From positions 1 through 41,267 of the forward strand of contig CALCPD010000004.1 of NCBI GenBank assembly GCA_937897875.1: DNA of 41,267 nucleotides. Reading direction: 5' to 3'. This DNA is from an uncultured Nitrosopumilaceae archaeon (lineage in GTDB: Archaea; Thermoproteota; Nitrososphaeria; Nitrososphaerales; Nitrosopumilaceae). The translations under genes were made by a program, and so were the position numbers. Position 1 is the stretch's first letter, and every line of letters begins with the position of its first letter. The notes under the pieces were generated by a model. The model did no database searches and had not been told where the DNA came from. It saw nothing but the letters and a program-made list of their open reading frames with translations. Shown one piece after another: positions 7,889 to 17,440 of this stretch.

Positions 7889-8440
7889 ATGGAATATTTG
7901 ACAACATATCCAAAAACGATCTCATTTATTGATGGATTAAAGCATAAAATTCACGTAGATAACAAAGAAGGTGTAGAGCAACTCCACATCGTTGTCAAAA
8001 AAAGTTTTGAAGAATTAACCAAAATATTTAGAGAAGAGGGATTCACCAAGGTAAAACTTGAACACAAACAACCTGATCAAATTGGTAGCGGTCTAAACTT
8101 GAAGTTAAAAAAACCATGGGAAATGCACGTTAGAATGGTAGATTTAGAAAATGGAAGAATTGGAATTCACGCAGAAGTTGAAGTGTCAAGGGATTATCTT
8201 CAACACTTGTTTTCACAAAGAACACCAGTAGTTTATGAAGTTGAAGAGATTTTGAAAAAATATCAAATAGATTACAATATCTGGCACGACAAAATAAAGA
8301 AAAATATTACAACAGTGATAGACAACTACAAAGTAAAACTTGCAACTCCAGGAATTCCAGTATTTGCGTGGAAACCAATGCTATTTGTAATTGGAACTGT
8401 AATGGTGTTGTATGGATGGAAGTTTTTTAATACAATTTGA
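7889..8440 (+). CDS. Conserved hypothetical protein with C-terminal membrane anchor
   Basis: 183-aa protein I do not recognise. The first 160 residues look soluble and basic/amphipathic, with a mix of strands and helices ('FEELTKIFREEGFTKVKLEHKQPDQIGSGLNL...' type composition). Residues about 163-180 ('PMLFVIGTVMVLYGWKFF') form a single hydrophobic segment at the extreme C terminus, which is the layout of a tail-anchored protein facing the cytoplasm. A TATA-like ttttttaaata stretch around 7858-7868 lies 20-30 bp upstream of the ATG, so it probably has its own promoter despite following cofE in the same direction. No function is proposed. Confidence 0.75.
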   Translation: MEYLTTYPKTISFIDGLKHKIHVDNKEGVEQLHIVVKKSFEELTKIFREEGFTKVKLEHKQPDQIGSGLNLKLKKPWEMHVRMVDLENGRIGIHAEVEVSRDYLQHLFSQRTPVVYEVEEILKKYQIDYNIWHDKIKKNITTVIDNYKVKLATPGIPVFAWKPMLFVIGTVMVLYGWKFFNTI

Positions 8441-8468
8441 TAATAATTAAAAAAATAAAAAAAATTAT

Positions 8469-8798
8469 CTAAACGCCAAGTGTTTCTGCTTTACTTAATT
8501 CAAGAAAGACTTTATCTCCAACTGAAAGTCCCATTTCTTTGTATTCATGCATTTCAAGTTTTAATTGAGTAATACCAGATTGCATCCCCATACCACCACC
8601 AGCACCAGACATCATTTTGTTAAGGTCTTTCATCATATCATTCATGTTTGAAAAGCCCATAACCTTTGGTGAACCAAAAGCAGCAGGTGGATTTTGATTT
8701 CCATCTTTAAGATCTTTTAGTGAGGATAGTGAAAGTACAACATATGGTGCTCCGTCAGGAGCAGAATCAATACTTTTTACAACAAATTCTTTCTTCAT
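8469..8798 (-). CDS. Conserved hypothetical protein with Met/Gly-rich linker
   Basis: 109-aa protein of unknown function. It has two probable beta-rich ends, 'EFVVKSIDSAPDGAPYVVLSL' at residues 4-24 and 'GITQLKLEMHEYKEMGLSVG' near 74-93, joined by a Met/Asn/Gly-rich middle ('MNDMMKDLNKMMSGAGGGMG', residues 52-71). No signal peptide or membrane segment is visible. It is divergent from the gene at 8897 across 98 bp. A short inverted repeat (AACCT-AGA-AGGTT, 8803-8815) sits directly before its start codon, downstream of a TATA-like tatata stretch, so it may be regulated at initiation. Confidence 0.7.
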   Translation of the reverse strand: MKKEFVVKSIDSAPDGAPYVVLSLSSLKDLKDGNQNPPAAFGSPKVMGFSNMNDMMKDLNKMMSGAGGGMGMQSGITQLKLEMHEYKEMGLSVGDKVFLELSKAETLGV

Positions 8799-8896
8799 AG
8801 TTAACCTAGAAGGTTTATCTATATAATTTTAATATTTTGAAGTCAAATTTAAACAAAAATTGAAGATTTAATTACAAATTTGAATGAAATCTAATA

Positions 8897-9442
8897 TTGT
8901 CAGAGCCACTAGAAACAAAATTAGAGTATTATGGAATTTCACCTTGGGAAATAGAAGTCCTTTATGGATTTCTATATTCTAGATTTACAGTTCTACAAGA
9001 AGAAATAGAAAATAATGATGAGGAATTTGTAAGTTTCCTAAATATAGATATCCCTCTAGAATTTAATGAAGCATTTTTCAAATGGTTTGATTTTAAACGC
9101 TGGGAAAAAGTAAAAGATGTTTTAAAAGAATACAAAAGAAGACGTGGAAGCCGAAATGCATTAAAAATTAAAATTAATTTTGCAGGAAATCCAAAAATAA
9201 TCTTTACAGTTGACGTGGTAGAAAGACAGTGGTTTAACAATGCAATAGAAAAAATGGATTTTGTAATAGAATTGTTACCACATCATCTTGATCCAAAAAA
9301 ACTTCCAGCAGGAGTTAGGGAAATCAATTACAAATTTGATGTAGAATCAGTTAGATGGAGATTAGATAAAGCAAAATCAAAAGATAATGAATTTACATTC
9401 AGAGGAGACGTCTGGAAAGAAGTTAAAAAAGAGAATGAGTAA
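8897..9442 (+). CDS. Conserved hypothetical protein
   Basis: 181-aa soluble, charged protein that I do not recognise, starting at TTG 8897. It is rich in Glu, Lys, Trp and Phe, has no cysteine, no signal peptide and no membrane segment. Features are an N-terminal acidic helical part ('YGISPWEIEVLYGFLYSRF'), a basic patch 'EYKRRRGSRNALKIKINFAG' near residues 79-98 that could contact nucleic acid, and 'HHLDPKKLPAGVREINYKFD' near 130-149. It ends 7 bp from the convergent korB stop. Nothing in the surroundings suggests a role. Confidence 0.7.
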   Translation: MSEPLETKLEYYGISPWEIEVLYGFLYSRFTVLQEEIENNDEEFVSFLNIDIPLEFNEAFFKWFDFKRWEKVKDVLKEYKRRRGSRNALKIKINFAGNPKIIFTVDVVERQWFNNAIEKMDFVIELLPHHLDPKKLPAGVREINYKFDVESVRWRLDKAKSKDNEFTFRGDVWKEVKKENE

Positions 9443-9449
9443 AAATCAA

Positions 9450-12309
<2,860 letters not shown>

Positions 12310-12362
12310 AAGAATTTACATCCTTGTTTCAAATAATAACCACATGGTAAACAATTTTTCAA

Positions 12363-12509
12363 TTATCCACCTGTTGCTGCATCAAATAATGCACACTCAC
12401 ATTTATCACGTTCACCACAATAAGGACATACACATACACATTTTTCAATAGAATTACCACAATCTATACAAATAGCAAATTCTTCTTCCTCTTCAATTTT
12501 AGAAGACAT
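12363..12509 (-). CDS. 48-aa cysteine-rich microprotein upstream of korA
   Basis: A short frame from ATG 12509 to TAA 12363. It begins MSSKIEEEEEF, then carries eight cysteines at residues 14, 17, 24, 26, 28, 31, 37 and 39, giving C-x2-C-x6-C-x-C-x-C-P-x-C-x5-C-x-C; the middle reads CVCVCPYCGERDKC. Such spacing suggests one or two bound zinc ions or a small iron-sulfur site. Support for it being real: the cysteine pattern, an acidic start, a TATA-like box 22-29 bp upstream, and a place 53 bp before korA on the same strand. It could be an electron carrier, assembly factor or a zinc-ribbon regulator; no family is assigned. Confidence 0.72.
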   Translation of the reverse strand: MSSKIEEEEEFAICIDCGNSIEKCVCVCPYCGERDKCECALFDAATGG

Positions 12510-12530
12510 AATGAAGATAGAAGGAAATCG

Positions 12531-12538
12531 TATAAATG
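12531..12538. promoter_or_regulatory. Shared TATA-like box between microprotein and D-2-hydroxyacid dehydrogenase
   Basis: tataaatg lies 24-31 bp before the plus-strand ATG (12562) and 22-29 bp before the minus-strand ATG (12509). It is the only good TATA candidate in the 52-bp divergent gap, so both genes probably use it or overlapping elements. Confidence 0.5.
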
Positions 12539-12561
12539 GTTTGAGATAAAGCTGAAGACTG

Positions 12562-13530
12562 ATGAAAGAAAAAATATTTCTTACAAGAACATTACATGAT
12601 TTTGCATTAAAAGAGTTAAAAAAGAAATTTCAAGTTGAAGTCCATACAGGAAAAATACCCATACCTAAAAATTCATTAAAATCTAAAATTAAACAAGTAG
12701 ATGGGTTAATCTGTTTTCCATATGACCAAATAAATAAAGAAGTGATTCAATCAGCAAAAAATCTCAAAGTAATTAGTACATTCAGTGTTGGATACGATCA
12801 TATCGATACAAAATTTGCAAAAGAAAAAAAAATTAGAGTTGGATATACTCCAGATGTTTTAACAAATGCAACAGCAGATATGGCATTTGCGTTAATGATT
12901 GATTCGTTAAGAAGAATTTCAGAAGGAGACAGAATAATTAGAAAACAAAAATGGAATCAAATCTATGGAGCATATGATTACGTAGGATTAGATCTTCAAG
13001 GTAAAACTTTAGGCATAATTGGCTTAGGTAGAATAGGAAAAACATTTGCAAAAAGAGCAAAAGCATTTGATATGAAAATTATATACCATAACAGAAAACA
13101 AATTTCTAAAACAGATGAGAAAAAATTAGGAGTGAAATATACTACATTTAACAAATTAATTACTCAAAGTGACATTATTTCGATTCATGTACCACATACA
13201 GATGAAACAAATCAAATGTTTAATATGAAAATTTTTAGAAAAATGAAAAAAACTTCATTTTTGATCAACACATCACGTGGAAAAGTTGTAAATGAAAAAG
13301 ATCTTGTAGTAGCATTAAAACAAAAAATAATTGGAGGTGCAGGATTAGATGTGTTTGAAACAGAACCAATTAGCAAAAATCATCAATTTCTTAAATTAGA
13401 GAATGTGGTATTAGCACCACATGTAGGAAGTTCTACAAAAGAAACTAGAACAAAAATGGCGAAAATTACCGTCAAGAATTTAATTTTAGGAATAAAGGGC
13501 AAAAAACCAATTTATTCAATAGGATATTAA
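12562..13530 (+). CDS. D-isomer-specific 2-hydroxyacid dehydrogenase (glyoxylate/hydroxypyruvate reductase-like)
   Basis: 322-aa NAD(P)-dependent oxidoreductase. The dinucleotide motif G-L-G-R-I-G is at residues 154-159; catalytic Arg239 is in 'INTSRGKVVNE', Glu near 266 in 'DVFETEP', and His287 in 'LAPHVGSSTKETR'. After the second Rossmann strand the sequence is 'IIYHNRKQ', without the acidic residue that selects NAD, so NADP(H) is the likely cofactor; this points to glyoxylate or hydroxypyruvate reduction rather than phosphoglycerate dehydrogenase. There is no C-terminal ACT domain, consistent with that. It is divergent from the cysteine-rich microprotein. Confidence 0.88.
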   Translation: MKEKIFLTRTLHDFALKELKKKFQVEVHTGKIPIPKNSLKSKIKQVDGLICFPYDQINKEVIQSAKNLKVISTFSVGYDHIDTKFAKEKKIRVGYTPDVLTNATADMAFALMIDSLRRISEGDRIIRKQKWNQIYGAYDYVGLDLQGKTLGIIGLGRIGKTFAKRAKAFDMKIIYHNRKQISKTDEKKLGVKYTTFNKLITQSDIISIHVPHTDETNQMFNMKIFRKMKKTSFLINTSRGKVVNEKDLVVALKQKIIGGAGLDVFETEPISKNHQFLKLENVVLAPHVGSSTKETRTKMAKITVKNLILGIKGKKPIYSIGY

Positions 13531-13599
13531 TTATTACGCGTAATTACCAACCCAATAAAATGTTGAGTTTTTATATTGAAATTATCAAATATAATCAAG

Positions 13600-13689
13600 T
13601 TGAAAAAATTCAAACATACTAACGAAGAATTAGAATTAGCAAAAATACAAACTGAAAAAGACAAAAAGAAAAAAGAATCAGAAAATTGA
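13600..13689 (+). CDS. Possible 29-aa lysine-rich peptide
   Basis: TTG 13600 to TGA 13689 encodes a 29-residue, very charged peptide (KKFKHTNEELELAKIQTEKD and then a K/E-rich tail). A terminator-like hairpin and T-run begins 11 bp after its stop, which suggests that the region is transcribed on the plus strand. The composition could equally arise by chance in A-rich DNA, or the stretch could be the 3' untranslated end of the dehydrogenase transcript. Treat it as tentative. Confidence 0.3.
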   Translation: MKKFKHTNEELELAKIQTEKDKKKKESEN

Positions 13690-13699
13690 TACTTTTTTG

Positions 13700-13728
13700 C
13701 TTGTCTTCTTCAGACAAGATTTTTTTTT
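13700..13728 (+). terminator. Hairpin followed by T-run
   Basis: CTTGTCT (13700-13706) and AGACAAG (13712-13718) form a perfect 7-bp stem with a 5-nt loop, followed at once by ATTTTTTTTTT-type sequence (13719-13728). It lies between convergent genes and reads as a terminator for the plus strand; archaeal termination mainly needs the U-tract, so the hairpin may be incidental. Confidence 0.55.
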
Positions 13729-14104
13729 AAAATTTAAGTTTAGAAGAATATTTTTCATGTAATGAATCATAGAGAGATTTTCTTTCAGAAATCAAATTTT
13801 TTGATTCATCATACATCTTTGTAAAAAATGCAGCCACAATACGCTCATCATTTTCATCAAAAAATCTTATACTGAAACTAATTTTATCAGGCTTTTGTTC
13901 TTGAATAAATTCTGCAGATGTTATTATCTCAGAATTTACATGCATATGTGCAGGACCATCATTATCTCCAAGGGTAATCCATTTTTCTTTTTGGCGTATA
14001 GTAAGAAAATTACTACGAATTTCGCATATTGCACCACTATTTTTTGTGATTAGTAATACATCATCAACTTCGATTATATCAGATAATAGTTCAAAAAGCA
14101 ACAA
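13727..14104 (-). CDS. Conserved hypothetical protein
   Basis: 125-aa soluble protein starting at TTG 14104. It appears to be a small alpha/beta domain: 'DDVLLITKNSGAICEIRSNF' near 14-33, 'ITLGDNDGPAHMHVNSEII' near 43-61, and 'SFSIRFFDENDERIVAAFFTKMYDE' near 75-99. The 'GDNDGPAHMHV' and 'RFFDENDERI' blocks are faintly reminiscent of ChuX/HutX-type haem-utilisation domains, but I cannot support that assignment. No cysteines other than Cys27, no signal peptide. It shares orientation with the downstream-facing small gene at 14127, 22 bp upstream of its start. Confidence 0.65.
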   Translation of the reverse strand: MLLFELLSDIIEVDDVLLITKNSGAICEIRSNFLTIRQKEKWITLGDNDGPAHMHVNSEIITSAEFIQEQKPDKISFSIRFFDENDERIVAAFFTKMYDESKNLISERKSLYDSLHEKYSSKLKF

Positions 14105-14126
14105 TTATTCTAACAAAAGTAAATTA

Positions 14127-14402
14127 TTATAATTTTTTCATATCAATTTGAACAAAATCATCAACATCACCATGAACACAGTCAGTTCCTACAGATTTTA
14201 CAGCAGTGAAACTAATTTTTCCATTATGTATTTTTCCTTCATTTTGCAAAATTCCAAGTTTTCCAGTTACAACAGATTTATGTTTTTGACAAGTTAGTCC
14301 AAACATGTACTCATCTTTACCATCAACAATAGATACAATAAATTCAGGAGGATTAACACATTGTTTTCCTTCTTCTGTAACGGAGCATTTATCGGGCATC
14401 AT
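14127..14402 (-). CDS. Small hypothetical protein with possible Cys/His metal site
   Basis: 91-aa protein with tandem ATG codons at 14402 and 14399. 'DKCSVTEEGKQCVNPPEF' and 'GLTCQKHKSVVTGKLG' supply Cys6, Cys15, Cys38 and His41, an arrangement that could bind one zinc. The remainder is beta-rich ('IHNGKISFTAVKSVG') with one further Cys ('GTDCVHGD'). No known family recognised. It precedes the 125-aa gene on the same strand by 22 bp, so the two may be co-transcribed; it is divergent from the flavoprotein gene at 14485. Confidence 0.65.
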   Translation of the reverse strand: MMPDKCSVTEEGKQCVNPPEFIVSIVDGKDEYMFGLTCQKHKSVVTGKLGILQNEGKIHNGKISFTAVKSVGTDCVHGDVDDFVQIDMKKL

Positions 14403-14484
14403 AATAAAACTGAAAATTATATCAGATATTAATCTTAAGCGTCATAGATTTAATTTAATATCAACTAACATAAACTAAAACTAA

Positions 14485-15795
14485 TTGAAAGATAATTTTG
14501 ATTTAATTATAATTGGTGGCGGTATTTTAGGTACTTCACTTTCATATTTTTTATCATTTCTGAATAAATCAAAAAAAATTGCTGTTATTGAGCAAGAACA
14601 TAATGTTGCACAACATACGAGTGGTAGGAATACTGGAAAAGTTCATGCACCATATCTATACAATCCTGAAAAGAAAAAACTATTTGCAAATGCAGCATTC
14701 CATGGTTATGAAATGTGGAAAGAATATGCTAAATTACAAAATTTACCATTCAAACAAGATGGAGTTATAGAAGTTGCAATAGATGAAAAAGGAATCAAAG
14801 TTCTTGAGAAATATCTAAAATGGGGAAAACAAAATGGATTAGAAGAAAAAGATATTGAATTAATGAATAAAGAAGAATTAAAAAAAATCGAACCAGAAAT
14901 AAAATGTGAGGCAGCTCTTTATGCTCATAGAGACGGTTCAACAGACTATTCAATACTAACAAATTCAATTATGAAAGACAGTAAGAAAAATGGAATTAAT
15001 TTTATTTTTAATAAAAAAATTACTCAAATAAAAAAAAATAAAAATAAATGGGAAATTACAATTAATAAAAATAACAAAATATTTACAAATTTTTTAATTA
15101 ATGCATCTGGAGGTCAAGCCATAGACATTGCACATAACATGGATGTTGCAAAAAATTTTACAGACGTACATTTTAGAGGCGAATATTGGAAAACTCCAAA
15201 AAAATATCATACTTTAACTAAAACTAGTGTATACTCAGTTCCAGAATTTCCAGACTATCCATTTTTAGATCCTCACTGGATAGTAAGAGTTGATGGAAGT
15301 TGTGAAATTGGGCCAAATGCAGTTCCAGTATTTAGTCCATATGGATATGATACTACAGAAAATATCAAAGAATTCCTACCAAAAATTCTTGAAATGTTAG
15401 GTTCTGGTGCAAGGAAAACAATATTCGATAAACAGTTTCAAGAACTTGCTTTTAGTGAAATACAATCATCAATGTCAAAATCGGTAATGATTAAAAGAGT
15501 AAAAAAATTCCTACCAAAAATTAATCCAAAAGAAATTACAGTAAAAGGAACTGCAGGAATTAGATCATCAGTAATTGATGAAAATGGAAAATTTGTTCCA
15601 GACGTAATTTTACTTGAGAAAAATTCATCATTTCATATTTTAAATTATAATTCACCAGGAGCTACAGGAGCATTGCCATTTTCAGCTCATGTGATAAATC
15701 AATTACACAAAAAAGGACTATTTGAAAATGAAGATATGGAAGCAAAGTGTGGACCTTGGAAATTTAATGAAATTATTGAAAAATTAGAAAAATAA
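14485..15795 (+). CDS. lhgO: FAD-dependent oxidoreductase, L-2-hydroxyglutarate dehydrogenase-like
   Basis: 436-aa DAO-family flavoprotein starting at TTG 14485. The FAD-binding beta-alpha-beta motif is 'DLIIIGGGILGTSLSYFLS' (residues 5-23). 'HTSGRNTGKVHAPYLYNPEKK' corresponds to the conserved H-x-S/T-G-x-N-S/T-G-V-I-H-A-G region of LhgO, and 'NASGGQAIDIA', 'HFRGEYW' and 'GTAGIRSSVID' are also family-like. The likely reaction is oxidation of L-2-hydroxyglutarate to 2-oxoglutarate, with electrons going to a quinone or other acceptor. Substrate is inferred from similarity only; glycerol-3-phosphate or other hydroxyacid use is possible. The gene ends 1 bp before the convergent tRNA. Confidence 0.78.
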   Translation: MKDNFDLIIIGGGILGTSLSYFLSFLNKSKKIAVIEQEHNVAQHTSGRNTGKVHAPYLYNPEKKKLFANAAFHGYEMWKEYAKLQNLPFKQDGVIEVAIDEKGIKVLEKYLKWGKQNGLEEKDIELMNKEELKKIEPEIKCEAALYAHRDGSTDYSILTNSIMKDSKKNGINFIFNKKITQIKKNKNKWEITINKNNKIFTNFLINASGGQAIDIAHNMDVAKNFTDVHFRGEYWKTPKKYHTLTKTSVYSVPEFPDYPFLDPHWIVRVDGSCEIGPNAVPVFSPYGYDTTENIKEFLPKILEMLGSGARKTIFDKQFQELAFSEIQSSMSKSVMIKRVKKFLPKINPKEITVKGTAGIRSSVIDENGKFVPDVILLEKNSSFHILNYNSPGATGALPFSAHVINQLHKKGLFENEDMEAKCGPWKFNEIIEKLEK

Positions 15796-15796
15796 A

Positions 15797-15898
15797 TGGC
15801 GCCGAGAGAGAGATTTGAACTCTCGTTCCCTTGCGAGAACGCGCTTTATGGTTAAACAATTTCCAGGCGCGCGCCCTACCAGGCTAGGCGACCTCGGC
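15797..15898 (-). tRNA. tRNA-Ser(GGA) with a 15-nt intron and encoded CCA
   Basis: The minus strand folds fully. The acceptor pairs GCCGAGG with UCUCGGC, with discriminator G73 and genomic CCA (15797-15799). The D-arm is GCCU...GGGC and the anticodon stem CGCGC/GCGCG. The long variable arm (UUCUC-GCAA-GGGAA) and T-arm GAGAG-UUCAAAU-CUCUC follow. The anticodon loop is 22 nt instead of 7. Removing 15 nt after position 37 leaves CUGGAAA with anticodon GGA. Class II shape plus G73 indicates serine (archaeal tRNA-Leu has A73). A TATA-like element (ttttatga on the minus strand, 15922-15929) lies 24-31 bp upstream. Confidence 0.95.
15846..15860 (-). other. tRNA-Ser intron (canonical 37/38 position)
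   Basis: Intron AUUGUUUAACCAUAA. It makes a bulge-helix-bulge with the exon: U33-G34-G35 pair with CCA of the intron (C32 faces U, a mismatch), flanked by 3-nt AAA bulges on each side, and a 2-bp UU/AA closing helix with a GUUU loop. Cleavage between bulge residues 2 and 3 on both sides gives exactly 15 nt. Confidence 0.88.
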
Positions 15899-15965
15899 AG
15901 AAGTCTTGCGACAATTCTATTTCATAAAATGTGATTATAAATTATGTTATTATCTAGAAGAAAAA

Positions 15966-16412
15966 TTACTTCCAAATTGTCACAGTAGTTGATTTTTCAA
16001 CATTATTTCCATCCACATCCATTCCTTTTGCAGATATTTTGTAAACACCTTCCAATGCAGTGTCACCATCATTTTTAATTTGATCCCAAGAAAAATTAAT
16101 TTCATCTCCAGGATCAAGAGTAGAAATTACTTGTGAAGATATTGGAGAATACATCAGTATTCCAGATAACCCAGTTATTTTCAAACCATACGATGAATCA
16201 GAAAAGATTATCTCATTAGTTCCAGAATTTACAATTGTAATTTGTATTAATTCATCTTGTTTAAAATCAAATTTTTCAGTAACTATCGAAAGAGAAGTTC
16301 CTTCAACAAAAACTAATTGAGTAGTAGTTTTAAAATCAATTAAATAAACACCGAATGCAAATCCTGCAATTATTCCAACACCAATAAAGATAAGGAGACT
16401 TTTTGCTAGCAA
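15966..16412 (-). CDS. Membrane-anchored extracytoplasmic beta-sandwich protein
   Basis: 148-aa protein starting at TTG 16412. Residues 2-24 ('LAKSLLIFIGVGIIAGFAFG' and following) form one hydrophobic segment acting as an uncleaved signal anchor. The rest is threonine/serine/isoleucine-rich with alternating strands and 'ITIVNSGTNEIIFSDSSYGL', 'LDPGDEINFSWDQIKNDG' and 'EGVYKISAKGMDVDGNN', resembling an Ig-like/BsuPI-type domain on the outer side of the membrane. It follows cbf5 by 26 bp on the same strand, at the end of the long secretion/ribosome cluster. Function unknown. Confidence 0.7.
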   Translation of the reverse strand: MLAKSLLIFIGVGIIAGFAFGVYLIDFKTTTQLVFVEGTSLSIVTEKFDFKQDELIQITIVNSGTNEIIFSDSSYGLKITGLSGILMYSPISSQVISTLDPGDEINFSWDQIKNDGDTALEGVYKISAKGMDVDGNNVEKSTTVTIWK

Positions 16413-16438
16413 TTCTTTGAAAATAAATTTAGGATGTT

Positions 16439-17440
16439 TTAATCCTTTGGAGCGGTAGGTTTAGTTCTCCATTTTTTTGGATAAGTATTTGGAGCCATAA
16501 TTATTCTCTTTGTAACAAATGCATATCCCTTTGTGGCATCACGAATTTCTTCTTCATCCATTGTTGATTCAGCAAGTGCAACAGCTTCACCTTTTTGTGT
16601 ATAAACCCCTACAACATCCCCAGATTTCAGATGTGAAGATATTTTTAAAACTCCAGGAATTGCAAGTTGGGCACCATGACACATTGCGTCAACAGCTGAA
16701 TCACGTATAACTACAGATTTTAATTCACTTAATGCAACTTCCACAGGTTTTATCATTGCCATTAGTTTAGTATCATCTTTTTTCTCTTCCCAAATAGCAA
16801 ATGCATCAGCCAATTCATGTAAAGTCACTAATCCATCTTTTTCATGAAATTGATCCACTCTGCTTCTTCGAAGTTCAATCATGGTTCCACCAGGACCTAA
16901 AACTTCACCGATATCATAATATAATTTTCTAATGTATGTTCCAGCTTCACATAAAATTCTAGTTAAGAGTAATCGTTCTTTTTGTTCAATTAATTCTAAT
17001 TCGTATATAGTTCTAGTTCTAGTTTGCCTAACAACAGCAGAACGTTGAGGTGGTTTTTGAAAAATTTCACCAGTAAACATTTCAATTATTTCAGATAATT
17101 TTTCCTTAGAGGGTAAAGAGTGAACTCTGCCTAATGCATGATATTCTTTAGGACCATAAAGTAAAACACCCAAAGCTTTGGTTGCTTCACCCAATCCCAA
17201 CGGTAAAACTCCAGAAACTTGAGGATCTAATGTTCCACTATGACCAATCTTATCGAGTTTCAAAATACGTTTTGTCCATGCTACTGTTTCATGACTAGTA
17301 GGACCTGGTGGTTTATCTAAAAGAATAATTCCATTATTCAATAATTGTTCAATTGTTCGTTTATCATAATATGTGCCATAAGCGTCATCAGTAATATCCT
17401 GATCAATTTCAATTAAATTTTCTAATTGTTTTAGTGTCAT
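16439..17440 (-). CDS. cbf5: rRNA/tRNA pseudouridine synthase Cbf5 (TruB family)
   Basis: 333-aa archaeal dyskerin homologue, catalytic subunit of H/ACA ribonucleoproteins that convert uridine to pseudouridine at guide-directed sites. 'NNGIILLDKPPGPTSHETVAW' (about residues 35-55) and 'KIGHSGTLDPQVSGVLPLGL' contain the TruB signature with catalytic Asp72. 'QKPPQRSAVVRQTRTRTIYEL' and 'ILCEAGTYIRKL' are further family blocks, and a PUA domain occupies roughly residues 250-325 ('GAQLAIPGVLKISSHLKSGD'). Its start overlaps the end of cmk by 4 bp. The position after secY-adk-DUF106-cmk is a conserved archaeal order. Confidence 0.95.
   Translation of the reverse strand: MTLKQLENLIEIDQDITDDAYGTYYDKRTIEQLLNNGIILLDKPPGPTSHETVAWTKRILKLDKIGHSGTLDPQVSGVLPLGLGEATKALGVLLYGPKEYHALGRVHSLPSKEKLSEIIEMFTGEIFQKPPQRSAVVRQTRTRTIYELELIEQKERLLLTRILCEAGTYIRKLYYDIGEVLGPGGTMIELRRSRVDQFHEKDGLVTLHELADAFAIWEEKKDDTKLMAMIKPVEVALSELKSVVIRDSAVDAMCHGAQLAIPGVLKISSHLKSGDVVGVYTQKGEAVALAESTMDEEEIRDATKGYAFVTKRIIMAPNTYPKKWRTKPTAPKD

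Noticed and set aside
13727-14104. Haem-utilisation (ChuX/HutX-like) protein
   Set aside because: Only two short blocks resemble that group; this is not enough to assign a function, so it is listed as hypothetical.
15797-15898. Reading the intron-containing tRNA as tRNA-Leu with a UAA-type anticodon
   Set aside because: The discriminator is G73, and only the 37/38 intron gives a proper bulge-helix-bulge and a 7-nt loop; that yields anticodon GGA (Ser).
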